64,000 bases of DNA from Nocardia spumae (GCF_020733635.1 NZ_JAJFZL010000001.1:5890001-5954000), one strand, 5' to 3'. Counted from the stretch's first letter, positions 18,108 through 26,882 are shown. Translations and numbers: made by a program. Notes: generated from the sequence alone by a model not told the origin.

Positions 18108-18617
18108 GTGCCGCGTTCCGAAGGAAGTCCCGAATCACTGGTCGACGCCGATTACATCGTGGAACTGGAGCGTGCCCTGACTCGGATCGCCCATCTGCTC
18201 ACCCGGGTCAGACGCCACGACCGCACCGTGGCCGCCGCGGGTGTCAATCTCGACCGGGCGAATGTGCCGCTGTTGCGAATGCTCGCCGATGCCGACGGGC
18301 CGATGCGCATGGGTGAGCTGGCCGCCTGCCTCGATGTGGAGGCGCCGCACGTCACCCGTCAGATTCAGCGACTGGAACGGGCAGGGTACGTCGACCGCAT
18401 CGCCGATCCCGACGATCGCCGCGCACAGCGGGTCCGCATCACCGGCGAGGGCCGGGCGACAGTGGACGCGATACGGGCCGTCAGCCGCCGCTACATGCGA
18501 GAGGCGCTGGCGGACTGGACGAGTGAGGATCTGAGCCGGCTCGCCGCCTTGAATCACCGCATGGTCGACGACTTCCTCGCCGGCGCCGAACACGGGGACA
18601 TGTTCGAGCGGCGCTGA
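18108..18617 (+). CDS. MarR-family regulator
   Basis: 169 residues. The winged helix (about 45-115) contains LACLDVEAPHVTRQIQRLE and the wing DPDDRRAQRVRITGEG, hallmark MarR features. It is divergent from a DHA2 efflux pump across a 56-base region with a strong palindrome, the classical MarR/efflux pair. Ligand unknown. Start is GTG; the promoter -10 just before it argues against any upstream start. Confidence 0.9.
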   Translation: MPRSEGSPESLVDADYIVELERALTRIAHLLTRVRRHDRTVAAAGVNLDRANVPLLRMLADADGPMRMGELAACLDVEAPHVTRQIQRLERAGYVDRIADPDDRRAQRVRITGEGRATVDAIRAVSRRYMREALADWTSEDLSRLAALNHRMVDDFLAGAEHGDMFERR

Positions 18618-18624
18618 ACGCCGG

Positions 18625-18945
18625 TCAGTCGCGGCGCAGGCGATGTACCCGCACGGTGACCTCCGGCCACGGCGGGTTACGGATGACCGCGATCAGCGAG
18701 AGCGTCGTCGCCACCAGGCCGACGAAGATGCCCAGCAGGGCGATGGCGGTGTCGTCGGTGACAGCGTGCCAGCTCGCGGTACCCCCTTCGACCACGAACA
18801 CCCCGAGCGGTCGTGACTGCCGGAATCGGCCGGCCGGACGCGTCACCGGGATGACCGTGACGCCGTCGGAGGTCTGATACGGCGTGCCGTAGACCGCCGC
18901 GTCACCGGCGACCGCGGGTAGATCGAACTGTTCACGAATTGTCAT
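18625..18945 (-). CDS. GerW/YtfJ-like small membrane-anchored protein
   Basis: 106 residues. The N-terminal half (VYGTPYQTSDGVTVIPVTRP, then GVFVVEGGTASWHAV) resembles the GerW/YtfJ family found in spore-formers and widely in actinobacteria. A single hydrophobic helix (ALLGIFVGLVATTLSLIAV) lies near the C terminus, followed by basic residues. Function in non-sporulating actinobacteria is unknown. The glycine-rich central loop typical of GerW is reduced here. It is a single gene between marR and the pnt operon. Confidence 0.6.
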   Translation of the reverse strand: MTIREQFDLPAVAGDAAVYGTPYQTSDGVTVIPVTRPAGRFRQSRPLGVFVVEGGTASWHAVTDDTAIALLGIFVGLVATTLSLIAVIRNPPWPEVTVRVHRLRRD

Positions 18946-19036
18946 CGCGCCCCTTCCCCGTACTGCCGTCGATCTCGGAACCGCTCGGCGTTGTCGCCAG
19001 CGTAACCCGATTGTCCTCGCGAGAGGTTCCCGCCGA

Positions 19037-19077
19037 CGACAACGGCCCGCGGCGAGTGATGCCGCGGGCCGTTGTCG
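19037..19077 (-). terminator. Strong hairpin after pntB
   Basis: Perfect 17-bp stem (CGACAACGGCCCGCGGC with its complement) and a 7-base loop, 6 bases beyond the pntB stop. No T-run, as is usual for GC-rich actinobacterial terminators. It ends the pnt operon. Confidence 0.75.
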
Positions 19078-19082
19078 ATCGC

Positions 19083-20495
19083 TCAGAGCGCTTTGAGTTC
19101 CTCGGTGACGGCACCGACGGATTTCTTCGCATCGCCGAACAACATGGAGGTGTGGTCGGCGTAGAACAGCGGATTGTCGATACCGGCGAAACCGGAATTC
19201 ATCGACCGCTTCAACACGATCACGCTGTGGGCCTGATCGACATTGAGCACCGGCATCCCGTAGATCGGGCTGGAGGAGTCCTCGCGGGCGGCGGGGTTGG
19301 TGACATCGTTGGCGCCGATCACCAACGCCACATCGGTGCGCGAGAACTCGCCGTTGATGTCGTCCATCTCCTTGAGCGCGTCGTAGGACACCTCGGCCTC
19401 GGCCAAGAGCACGTTCATATGCCCGGGCATACGACCGGCCACCGGATGAATCGCGTACTTGACCTCGACGCCCTTGGCCTCGAGCAGCGACGCCATCTCC
19501 TTCACCGCATGCTGGGCCTGGGCCACGGCCATACCGTAACCGGGCACCACGATCACCTGATTCGCGTACGCCATCTGAATGGCGGCATCCGCGGCCGAGG
19601 TGGCCTTAGCCTGCTTCTGCTCACCGCCACCGGCCGCGGCGGCACCGCCACCACCACCGAAACCACCGGCCACGATCGCCGGAATCGACCGGTTCATCGC
19701 CTTGGCCATCAGATTGGTGAGGATGGTGCCCGACGCGCCGACGATCATGCCCGCCACGATCATCGCGGTGTTGTTCAACGCCAGACCGGCCGCCGCCGCG
19801 GACAGACCGGTCAGTGCGTTGAGCAGCGAGATCACGACCGGCATATCCGCGCCACCGATCGGCAGCACGACCATCAGCCCGAGGACCGCGGCCAGCACCA
19901 GCAGCAGGATCATCCACCACCACGGCGCGCCGTCGGAAGTGGCGCCGATGCCGATCACCACGGCCGAGGCGATCGCACCCAGCACCAGCAGCAGGTTCAG
20001 CGGCTGCTGCAGTTTGCCCAGGCCGATCGGGCGGCCGGGCAGGATCTCCTGCAGCTTGCCGAACGCGATCAGCGAACCCCAGAACGAGATCGAACCGATG
20101 ATCGCCGCGAACAGCGAGCCGATCACGATATGCACGTTCGGCTGCTCGCGCAGCTGCGAAAAGCCATGACTGTTCAAGAATTCCGACCACGCGATCAACG
20201 CGACGGTGCCACCGCCGACACCGTTGAACGCGGCCACCAACTGCGGCATCGCGGTCATCTTCGTGAACTTCGCCGGTGGAACACCCAGGGCCACACCCAC
20301 AACCAGACCCGCGATGATGATGATCCAGTTCGTGGTGTCACGGATCGAGATGAACGTCGCGATGACCGCGATGCCCATACCGACCGCGGCGATCCAGTTA
20401 CCCCGCACCGCGGTCTTCGGGCCGGTCAAGCCCATCAGGCCGTAGATGAACAGCGAGAACGCGACGATATAGAGAATATTGACCAGATAGTCCAT
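19083..20495 (-). CDS. pntB: NAD(P) transhydrogenase subunit beta
   Basis: 470 residues: nine or so membrane helices (domain II) followed by the NADP(H)-binding domain III with VPGYGMAVAQAQHAV, the RMPGHMNVLLAEA loop and GANDVTNPAA. The proton-translocating transhydrogenase drives hydride transfer from NADH to NADP+. ATG 20495 lies 3 bases after the pntAb stop. Subunit split PntAa/PntAb/PntB is the usual actinobacterial arrangement. A Gly/Ala-rich linker joins the two domains. Confidence 0.95.
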   Translation of the reverse strand: MDYLVNILYIVAFSLFIYGLMGLTGPKTAVRGNWIAAVGMGIAVIATFISIRDTTNWIIIIAGLVVGVALGVPPAKFTKMTAMPQLVAAFNGVGGGTVALIAWSEFLNSHGFSQLREQPNVHIVIGSLFAAIIGSISFWGSLIAFGKLQEILPGRPIGLGKLQQPLNLLLVLGAIASAVVIGIGATSDGAPWWWMILLLVLAAVLGLMVVLPIGGADMPVVISLLNALTGLSAAAAGLALNNTAMIVAGMIVGASGTILTNLMAKAMNRSIPAIVAGGFGGGGGAAAAGGGEQKQAKATSAADAAIQMAYANQVIVVPGYGMAVAQAQHAVKEMASLLEAKGVEVKYAIHPVAGRMPGHMNVLLAEAEVSYDALKEMDDINGEFSRTDVALVIGANDVTNPAAREDSSSPIYGMPVLNVDQAHSVIVLKRSMNSGFAGIDNPLFYADHTSMLFGDAKKSVGAVTEELKAL

Positions 20496-20498
20496 CGG

Positions 20499-20828
20499 TT
20501 ACTTACCCGCCTTCTCGCCCGACGGCGCACCGGCGGCGGGCTTCTTACCCTTGAACATGCCGAGCATCCGGTCCGTCACCACGAAACCACCGATCACGTT
20601 CAACGTTCCGAACACCACCGCCACGAACAAGATGATCTGTGTGACCACCGAGGGGTGCTCGATCTTGCCCAACGTCACCAGCGCGCCCAGCACCACGATC
20701 CCGTGAATGGCGTTCGTGCCCGACATCAACGGCGTATGCAACGTGTTGGGCACCTTGGAAATCACCGCGAAACCCACGAAACCGGACAGCACCAGAATCG
20801 CGATATTCGCCAGCAGTTCGGTATACAT
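20499..20828 (-). CDS. pntAb: NAD(P) transhydrogenase subunit alpha 2 (membrane part)
   Basis: 109 residues with three to four hydrophobic helices (LLANIAILVLSGFVGFAVIS, NAIHGIVVLGALVTLG, IILFVAVVFGTLNVIGGFVV), the separate membrane segment of PntA. The tail is a Lys/Ala/Gly-rich cytoplasmic extension. Its ATG overlaps the pntAa stop by ATGA, which fixes the start at 20828. It forms the proton channel together with PntB. Confidence 0.93.
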   Translation of the reverse strand: MYTELLANIAILVLSGFVGFAVISKVPNTLHTPLMSGTNAIHGIVVLGALVTLGKIEHPSVVTQIILFVAVVFGTLNVIGGFVVTDRMLGMFKGKKPAAGAPSGEKAGK

Positions 20829-21970
20829 CAGCTCTCCCCCTCGGGGTCGGCGGCCCGGGCCGGCGCACCGGCCACACAAGAATCAGCCAGCACCTGGTCA
20901 CCGAAATCGGGCTCGAGCTTCCCGTCGACCAGCATCAACTCCAGCAACGCCGCGATATTCTTCGAATACAGCTCCGACGCGTGCTCGGGCATCGTCGCCG
21001 GCAGGTTCAACGGCGAACAAATCGTCACGTCATGTTTCACCACGGTCTTACCCGGCTCGGTCAGCTCGCAGTTACCGCCGGTCTCACCGGCCAGATCCAC
21101 GATCACACTGCCCGGCTTCATCCCCTCCACCGCCGCGGCGGTCACCAACCGCGGCGCGGGACGACCCGGCACCAACGCGGTGGTCACCACCACATCGAAA
21201 CCCTTGATCGCATCCTCCAAAGCCTGCTGCTGCTGGACCTTCTCATCCTCGGTCAGCTCGCGGGCGTACCCGCCCTCACCGGCGGCGTCGATGCCCAGAT
21301 CCAGCCACTGCGCACCCACCGACCGCACCTGATCGGCAACCTCCGGCCGCACGTCGTAACCGGTCGTGCGCCCACCCAGTCGCTTCGCCGTCGCCAGCGC
21401 CTGCAAACCGGCCACACCCACACCGAGTACCAGCACGGTCGCGGGCTTCACCGTCCCGGCCGCGGTGGTCAACATCGGGAAGAACCGCGTCGACTCCGAC
21501 GCCGCCAGCAACACCGCCTTGTAACCGGCCACATTCGCCTGCGAGGACAACGCATCCATCACCTGCGCCCGCGAAATACGCGGAATCGCCTCTACCGCGA
21601 ACGCCCGCACCCCCGCCTGCTCGAGCGCACCGATCTTGTTGTCGGCGTTACGCGGCGCCAGAAAACCGATCAGCGTCTGCCCGGGCGACAACTTCGCGAT
21701 CTCGGCATCATCGGGCGGGGCCACCTTCACCACCACCTCGGCCTGCCACGGATCACCGATCACCGCACCGGCTTCCACATAGGCGCCATCGGGAATCAAA
21801 GCCCCCGCCCCGGCACCGGCCTCCACGACAACCTGCACGCCCTGCTTCAACAGGGCAGGGATGATCTTCGGCACCAACGCGACACGTCGCTCATCGGCGT
21901 TGCTCTCGCGAACCACGCCGACACGCGTCCCGCGCTGCGCGTCCGCGTCGGCGCTCTGCGTTGTCTCCAC
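20828..21970 (-). CDS. pntAa: NAD(P) transhydrogenase subunit alpha 1 (NAD-binding)
   Basis: 380 residues of the alanine dehydrogenase/PNT fold: RVGVVRESNADERRVALVP at the N terminus, the NAD-binding VLVLGVGVAGLQALATAKRLG with the following GYDVRPE, and a mobile loop. It binds NAD(H) on the cytoplasmic face. Start is GTG with AAGGAAG upstream. First gene of a three-gene operon. A perfect 20-bp palindrome lies about 80 bases upstream. Confidence 0.94.
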   Translation of the reverse strand: METTQSADADAQRGTRVGVVRESNADERRVALVPKIIPALLKQGVQVVVEAGAGAGALIPDGAYVEAGAVIGDPWQAEVVVKVAPPDDAEIAKLSPGQTLIGFLAPRNADNKIGALEQAGVRAFAVEAIPRISRAQVMDALSSQANVAGYKAVLLAASESTRFFPMLTTAAGTVKPATVLVLGVGVAGLQALATAKRLGGRTTGYDVRPEVADQVRSVGAQWLDLGIDAAGEGGYARELTEDEKVQQQQALEDAIKGFDVVVTTALVPGRPAPRLVTAAAVEGMKPGSVIVDLAGETGGNCELTEPGKTVVKHDVTICSPLNLPATMPEHASELYSKNIAALLELMLVDGKLEPDFGDQVLADSCVAGAPARAADPEGES

Positions 21971-22050
21971 TGGTCAACTTCCTTACTTGTGACGGCAGGC
22001 TGGCCCCCTGTCATCCAGGTGGACCGCCTGTTATCGGTCTAGCCGAGCGG

Positions 22051-22070
22051 AACTTACTCTCCAGTAAGTT
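22051..22070. promoter_or_regulatory. Perfect 20-bp palindrome between pntAa and the HIT gene
   Basis: AACTTACT-CTCC-AGTAAGTT: two perfect 8-base arms with a 4-base centre, in the 251-base region between divergent pntAa and the HIT operon. Size and symmetry fit a TetR-family operator rather than a terminator, because it is far from any gene end. No regulator gene is adjacent, so the binder would be encoded elsewhere. Confidence 0.6.
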
Positions 22071-22221
22071 CTGAAATAATTCTCGCAACTGTACCCGGCA
22101 GGTCGGTGAGATTAGCTGAGATCAACATCACATCACGCCACCGGCTCTTCTCCCGAATGCCCCTCGCCACGGCCGAGGCGAGGGCTATGCGGCATGCCTT
22201 GTACGCCGTAATGTCTGATTG

Positions 22222-22692
22222 GTGAGTGGCTGTATCTTCTGCCGGATCGTGGCGGGCGACGCGCCTGCGACGCGGGTCTACGAAGACGAGCGGGTGTACG
22301 CGTTCCTCGACATCCGGCCGATCACGCGGGGCCACACCCTCGTGATCCCGAAAAGCCACGCCGCCCACCTCGACGACCTGGACGCCGATCTCGGCGCGGA
22401 TCTGTTCCGGGTGGGCCACCGCATCGCAAAGGCGTTGCGGCGCAGCGATCTCGGCGCCGACGGCGCGAATCTCGTACTCAACGACGGTAAGGCGGCATTT
22501 CAGACGGTGCACCACGTCCATCTGCACGTGGTGCCGCGCCGGGGCGGCGACCTGTTCACCTTCGCGCGCGGATTCGTTGTGCGGCGCCTGCACGAACCGG
22601 TGGCCACCGCGGCCGCGATCCGCATCGGACTCGACCGCCTCGGCGCGGCGCCGGATCGACTCGACCAGACCGACAGGGAGACCCGTTCATGA
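22222..22692 (+). CDS. HIT-family nucleotide hydrolase/transferase
   Basis: 156 residues. The histidine triad VHHVHLHVVP carries the HxHxH active site; CIFCRIVAGDAPATRVYEDE is the typical N terminus with a CxxC-like pair. It hydrolyses adenosine-phosphoramidate-type or dinucleoside polyphosphate substrates. GTG 22222 gives the canonical beginning SGCIFCRI; a TTG codon directly before is the alternative. It overlaps the next gene by ATGA and heads a three-gene operon. Confidence 0.88.
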   Translation: MSGCIFCRIVAGDAPATRVYEDERVYAFLDIRPITRGHTLVIPKSHAAHLDDLDADLGADLFRVGHRIAKALRRSDLGADGANLVLNDGKAAFQTVHHVHLHVVPRRGGDLFTFARGFVVRRLHEPVATAAAIRIGLDRLGAAPDRLDQTDRETRS

Positions 22693-23528
22693 GCACAGCG
22701 TCACTCGACCGCCCCGAATTGACCAGTGCCCTCTCCGACCAGTGGGATGCGCTCGCGGAACTGACCCGCGGGCTGGACGAGGATCGCTGGCGACTGCCCT
22801 CGCCGCTGCCGGGCTGGTCGATCTTCGATGTGCTCGCCCACGTCATCGGCACCGAATCGATGCTGCTCGGTGAGCCCCTGCCGCAGGTGGATGCCGAGGT
22901 TCGCGCCTTCGACCACGTCCGCAACGACACCGGCGCCATGAACGAGGTCTGGCTGGAATCGCTGCGCCCGTGGCGCGGCGAGGAACTATTGCGACGGTTC
23001 ACCGAGGTGACCGACCGCCGCCGTGCGGCCTTGGCGGCGACCGACGACGCCGCCTGGGCGACCGAGATCCAGTCCCCCATCGGCCGCGTCCCCTACGGCC
23101 GGTTCATGCGGGTGCGGCTGTTCGACTGCTGGATGCATCAACTCGACATCACCGATGCGCTCGGTGGCGATCCGAAGGCGCTGGGCACCGACGAGGGCGG
23201 GCGGCGCGCGGAGCTCGCGGTGGACGAGATCGAACCTTTCCTCGGGCGTGTGGTGGTCAAGCGCGGCGGCGCGCCGGACGGCGCCCGGATCACGGTCGAG
23301 CTGACCGGGCCGGTCGCGCGCAACCTGCACATCCGTGTGGACGGTCGCGCGGAAGTCGTTGCGGCCCTGGATCGTCCGGCCGATGTGGTGATCCGGACGA
23401 GCTCGAGCCTGTTCGCCCGCCTCTGCGGCGGCCGCACCCGGGCCGATGCCCATCCCGGCGAGATCGAGATCGACGGCGACCGCGAACTGGGCACGCGTAT
23501 CGCCGCCAACCTCGCCTTCACGATCTGA
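22689..23528 (+). CDS. Maleylpyruvate-isomerase-family mycothiol-dependent enzyme (DinB fold)
   Basis: 279 residues. The N-terminal DinB-like four-helix domain contains LPGWSIFDVLAHVIGTESM with a metal-binding His; the C-terminal part (about 185-275) is the MDMPI C-terminal domain with ITVELTGPVARNLHIRVDGR. The family uses mycothiol to act on electrophiles; most members have no known substrate. Translationally coupled to the HIT gene and 7 bases before the peptidase gene. Its presence supports a mycothiol-producing actinobacterium. Confidence 0.87.
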   Translation: MSTASLDRPELTSALSDQWDALAELTRGLDEDRWRLPSPLPGWSIFDVLAHVIGTESMLLGEPLPQVDAEVRAFDHVRNDTGAMNEVWLESLRPWRGEELLRRFTEVTDRRRAALAATDDAAWATEIQSPIGRVPYGRFMRVRLFDCWMHQLDITDALGGDPKALGTDEGGRRAELAVDEIEPFLGRVVVKRGGAPDGARITVELTGPVARNLHIRVDGRAEVVAALDRPADVVIRTSSSLFARLCGGRTRADAHPGEIEIDGDRELGTRIAANLAFTI

Positions 23529-23535
23529 TCTGCTC

Positions 23536-24186
23536 GTGCGGCTGTTCTTGTCCAGCTACCGATTCGGCGCCCACTACGACCGGTTCGCCGAGCTGGTCGG
23601 CGGCCCCGGCCGCATCGCGGTGGTACCGAATGCCTGCGATGCCTGGCCCCGCGCCTGGTCCGGCGCCGTGACCAGCGACCTGACTCCGTTGCGCCGCGCG
23701 GGATTTCGCCCCGAGGTCCTCGATCTGCGCGACTATCTCGGCCGCCCGGCCGAGCTCGAACGCGCGATCCGCGCGTTCGACGCGCTGTGGGTGCGCGGCG
23801 GTAACACCTTCGTGCTGCGTGCCCAATGCGCCCGCAGCGGTGCGGACGGGGTGCTGCGCACGATCCTGGCCGACGACGCGGTGGCCTATGCCGGCTACAG
23901 CGCCGGCGCCTGCCTACTCACCCCGGATCTGCACGGCCTCGAGGAGGCCGACGACCCCGCCGAGGTACCGGCCGCGTGCGGTATCGCGGCCCGTTGGGAC
24001 GGTCTCGGCGTGGTCGATCGCGCGATCGTCCCCCACATCGATTCACCGGGTACCGATCCGGACGGTCACGGCAATCGACTGGCGGCCCGGCTGCGGGCGA
24101 CCGGCATCGCGCATTGGGCACTCACCGACGACGACGCCGTTGTCGTCGACGGTGAGCGGACTCGGGTCCTGAGCCGATCGGATTAG
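23536..24186 (+). CDS. Peptidase E-like (S51) serine peptidase
   Basis: 216 residues of the S51 dipeptidase E/class I glutamine-amidotransferase-like fold. The nucleophile elbow is GYSAGACLL, with WVRGGNTFVLR before it and the catalytic His in PHIDSPG. E. coli PepE cleaves Asp-X dipeptides; activity here is not proven. Start is GTG 23536, 7 bases after the preceding stop. Third gene of the HIT operon; its stop abuts the convergent hypothetical gene. Confidence 0.85.
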   Translation: MRLFLSSYRFGAHYDRFAELVGGPGRIAVVPNACDAWPRAWSGAVTSDLTPLRRAGFRPEVLDLRDYLGRPAELERAIRAFDALWVRGGNTFVLRAQCARSGADGVLRTILADDAVAYAGYSAGACLLTPDLHGLEEADDPAEVPAACGIAARWDGLGVVDRAIVPHIDSPGTDPDGHGNRLAARLRATGIAHWALTDDDAVVVDGERTRVLSRSD

Positions 24187-24708
24187 CTATCGCGACGGAC
24201 GGCGTCGGCACCAATTCCGATCGGACACGATCCGCCCGGCCCGGGACCCGAGAAATCGCGCGGAGGCGTCGGCGCCGTCGTCGGGCGCGGTCCGCCCGTC
24301 GGCCCGGTCCTCCGCGAGCAGAGCGAGCACGCCGGCACCGGCCAGCGCCGGATCCACCCGGTCGCCGGCGCCGAAGGTGCGGTACGCCAACGTCTCACAG
24401 AGCCGGTCGGTCGCCATCTCCACGACGGCGACCGGAAACAGCCGGCGCACCGCGGCCACCACGGTGAATCCGCGTCGCCAGCGCTGCATGGTGGCCGCCG
24501 TCATCGTCCCGTAGACGGTGTCCGGGCAGGCGATCCCGATCGCGGTGATCTCGTCGTCGCCGGCGACGTCGAGCAGCAGATCGCGGCAGCTGTACCAATC
24601 GGTCAGTACCGGCACCGGTAGCCGCCGAACCTGATCCGCACCCAGGTCGACGGTCACCGGGGCGACCGCGAACGTCGAGTTCCCGATGGCCATCGCCAGC
24701 ACGGTCAT
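24187..24708 (-). CDS. Uncharacterised protein with actin-like ATPase N-terminal resemblance
   Basis: 173 residues, not recognised. The pattern LAMAIGNSTFAVAPV and DEITAIGIACPDTVYGTM resembles the strand-loop layout of an ASKHA nucleotide-binding domain, but no complete set of phosphate and adenosine motifs is present. GGAGGTGATCT directly before ATG 24708 is an excellent ribosome site and fixes the start. The C-terminal 50 residues are charged and Ala/Asp-rich, probably disordered. It converges on the peptidase gene with no gap. Confidence 0.55.
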   Translation of the reverse strand: MTVLAMAIGNSTFAVAPVTVDLGADQVRRLPVPVLTDWYSCRDLLLDVAGDDEITAIGIACPDTVYGTMTAATMQRWRRGFTVVAAVRRLFPVAVVEMATDRLCETLAYRTFGAGDRVDPALAGAGVLALLAEDRADGRTAPDDGADASARFLGSRAGRIVSDRNWCRRRPSR

Positions 24709-24868
24709 GAGATCACCTCCCTCGCACGGCCAGTCCACGCCGATTCACCCGTCACCTCCGGCCGGGTCACCGAAACAGTGTCGGTGACTTCGGGGCCGAT
24801 GGACAGGTTCACCCGGATGGCGTGCCGCCAAACACAGATTTCCTGCCTCGCAACGAAAGTAGGTCGAT

Positions 24869-25762
24869 TCATCCGGTCGCGAGGCGTTCGGTCAAGAAGT
24901 CTCGGGCGGCTTCGGCGGCCCGGGAGAATTGATCGCCGTACACCGCGAAGTGCCCGCCGGGCACCAGCTCGAGGCGCTTCGGCTCCAATGCCCGCTCGTA
25001 TCCGGTCAACGCCAGATCCGTCGGTGTGAGCGTGTCCTGTTCGGCGACCACCATCAGCAGTGGCGTCGGCGACACCCGGCGCAGGAAGGCCTCCGGCGCA
25101 TAGGACTGGAAGTTGTCCACACTCGACAACGTGACCTCGTTACGCCAGCTCGGAATCTGCGGGCCGTTGGCCATCAGCCACTCGTAGACCTCGAGACCCG
25201 GCATGGCGACGAGTTCGGCCGGATCGTCGGAGGCCGCCTTGATCGTCTGGTGCGGTGTGCCCGCGGCGCGCGCCCGCCGATCGGCGGCAATCGCTTCCTG
25301 CACGGCGGGCATCATGGTCGGAGGCACCAGCCTGCTGAAGGTTTCCCAGCCATGGGTCAGCGGCACCTGGGACACCACGGCCTTGACCCGGCGATCGGTG
25401 GCGGCGACGACCAGGACGTGCGCGCCGGCATAGCTGGTGCCCCACACCGCGATTCGGTTCGGATCGATCCCTTCCAGGCCCTGGGCGAAGGTGACGGCAT
25501 CGCGATAGCCTTCGATCTGCGCGCCCGCGTCGACCTCGTAACGCGGTTCACCGTCGGACGTGCCGAAACCGCGATGGTCGTAGACCAGACATGCCAGACC
25601 GGCGGCGGTGAACACCTCGGCGAAGGGGTGTACCCATTCCTTGACCCCCGCGAAGCCGTGCGTCATGACCACCAGGGCGGTATCGGAACCGGAGGCCTCG
25701 GGCCGGTAGAGCCAGCCACGCAAGGTCGCTCCGCGACTGGTGAATTCGACATCGGTACGCAT
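24869..25762 (-). CDS. Alpha/beta hydrolase (YcjY/dienelactone-like)
   Basis: 297 residues. Elements in order are VMTHGFAGVKEW (oxyanion strand), YDHRGFGTSDG, the nucleophile elbow WGTSYAGAHVL (Ser in GxSxA, where GxSxG is more common), Asp in AEQDTLTP and His in GGHFAVYG. Probably an esterase or peptide hydrolase. ATG 25762 (MRTDVEF) was preferred; ATG 25780 lies within the palindrome TTAC-N5-GTAA and has no ribosome site. The TetR gene directly upstream on the same strand is the likely regulator. Confidence 0.85.
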   Translation of the reverse strand: MRTDVEFTSRGATLRGWLYRPEASGSDTALVVMTHGFAGVKEWVHPFAEVFTAAGLACLVYDHRGFGTSDGEPRYEVDAGAQIEGYRDAVTFAQGLEGIDPNRIAVWGTSYAGAHVLVVAATDRRVKAVVSQVPLTHGWETFSRLVPPTMMPAVQEAIAADRRARAAGTPHQTIKAASDDPAELVAMPGLEVYEWLMANGPQIPSWRNEVTLSSVDNFQSYAPEAFLRRVSPTPLLMVVAEQDTLTPTDLALTGYERALEPKRLELVPGGHFAVYGDQFSRAAEAARDFLTERLATG

Positions 25763-25777
25763 CTCGCGCCCCACTTT

Positions 25778-25794
25778 CATTACGTCGTGTAACG
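25778..25794 (-). promoter_or_regulatory. Palindrome before the hydrolase gene
   Basis: TTAC-GTCGT-GTAA at 25780-25792, with an outer C/G pair, 16 bases before the hydrolase start and 33 bases past the TetR stop. A probable operator for the adjacent TetR. Confidence 0.45.
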
Positions 25795-25826
25795 CAATAG
25801 AAGGTACGGGCCACACCGATGTGACG

Positions 25827-26447
25827 TCAACCACACATTTGTCGATCGCCGCGATAGCCGACCGCGTCGAGTGCCGAACGAACCGTCCAACGCACCAGCT
25901 GTTCATCGATCGGCCCGAGGGTCGGGACGACCGCCCGGATCAGCATCGGTCCGGTGATCAGATCGCAGATCCACTCCGGATCGGTACCCGCCTCGATCTC
26001 CCCCCGAGCCACCGCTCGGTCGAGAATCGACGCCGTCGAGACCCGCCGAGGTTCGAGGAACTGGGCGTGAAATCGAGCCGCCAGATCCGGACTGCCCGAC
26101 AGTTCCTCCAGGAGCCCGGGCAACGCGTTGCGCAGGACGGGATCGGTGAACAACTCCACCTGGTGGCGTTGAATGGCGAACATCTCCGCCTCGATCCCGC
26201 CCAGATCCTCGGCGCCGGGCCGCAACCCGAAGCGATCGACCAGCAGGGCCAGCACCAGTTCGGCGCGATCGGCGAAGCGCCGATACAGCGCCGGACGACT
26301 GGTCGCGGCCGCATCGGCCACCGCCTGCAGAGTGAGTGCGCCGTATCCGCGGTCGATGATCAGTTCCGCGGCAGCGGACAGCAGGGCCACATCCAGCCCG
26401 CGATCGCGGGGGCGACCCACCCGGCTGGGACCGTTGACGTCCGACAT
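25827..26447 (-). CDS. TetR-family regulator
   Basis: 206 residues. The helix-turn-helix region LTLQAVADAAATSRPALYRR is preceded by GRPRDRGLDVALLSAAAELI, and the C-terminal part is of the TetR_C_16/AcrR type with DPEWICDLITGPMLIRAVV. ATG 26447 (MSDVNGPS) fits the family start; upstream in-frame sequence is spurious. It lies directly upstream of the alpha/beta hydrolase on the same strand. Ligand unknown. Confidence 0.87.
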   Translation of the reverse strand: MSDVNGPSRVGRPRDRGLDVALLSAAAELIIDRGYGALTLQAVADAAATSRPALYRRFADRAELVLALLVDRFGLRPGAEDLGGIEAEMFAIQRHQVELFTDPVLRNALPGLLEELSGSPDLAARFHAQFLEPRRVSTASILDRAVARGEIEAGTDPEWICDLITGPMLIRAVVPTLGPIDEQLVRWTVRSALDAVGYRGDRQMCG

Positions 26448-26503
26448 GGGGTCACAGTACCGAGATCCCATTCGCCCGAAATGAGGAAAGCCGCCGCGCC
26501 CAC

Positions 26504-26845
26504 TCAGCCCGTGGTGATCCCCATCCGCTCGCACCGCTGCTCGCCCCACTCGTACAGCGCGGTGAGCACCGGGGTCAAACTCATTCCCTCCGGCGTCAGG
26601 TCGTATTCCACCCGGGCCGGCACGGTATCGAATTCGGTGCGCCGGATCAGACCGTCGGATTCCAGTTCGCGCAGCTGCTGAATCAGCATCTTCTCACTGG
26701 TCGAGGGCATCGCCCGGCGCAGTTGCCCGTACCGGCGCACCCCTTCCTTCAGGTGCGCCAGAATCACCGGCTTCCACTTCCCGCCGATCAGATCGACGGT
26801 GACCTCCACCGGGCAGAAGTACCGCCTGTCCGACACCGCGCTCAC
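26504..26845 (-). CDS. HxlR-family (DUF24) regulator
   Basis: 113 residues, typical length. It has the conserved Cys near the N terminus (YFCPVEV, Cys11), IGGKWKPVILAHL, SEKMLIQQLRELESDGLI and a beta-wing EYDLTPEG. The N-terminal Cys is the redox or electrophile sensor in HxlR proteins such as YodB, HypR and QorR. It is divergent from the YciI-like/isochorismatase-fold pair with 58 bases between starts, so those two genes are the likely targets. Start is GTG. Confidence 0.9.
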   Translation of the reverse strand: MSAVSDRRYFCPVEVTVDLIGGKWKPVILAHLKEGVRRYGQLRRAMPSTSEKMLIQQLRELESDGLIRRTEFDTVPARVEYDLTPEGMSLTPVLTALYEWGEQRCERMGITTG

Positions 26846-26848
26846 CTA

Positions 26849-26882
26849 CTTACCGAAAAGTGCGTTCTTGTGACACTGTAAG
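26849..26882. promoter_or_regulatory. Inverted CTTAC/GTAAG pair in the hxlR divergent promoter
   Basis: CTTAC (26849-26853) and GTAAG (26878-26882) flank 24 bases in the 58-base region shared by hxlR and the YciI-like gene. HxlR regulators typically recognise TTAC/GTAA half-sites. The right half-site is 21 bases before the YciI-like ATG. Confidence 0.4.

Noticed and set aside
18939..21332. Plus-strand 797-residue open frame opposite the pnt operon
   Set aside because: His/Arg/Gln-rich composition with no domain; it is the antisense shadow of pntB, pntAb and pntAa, which have clear homologous motifs.
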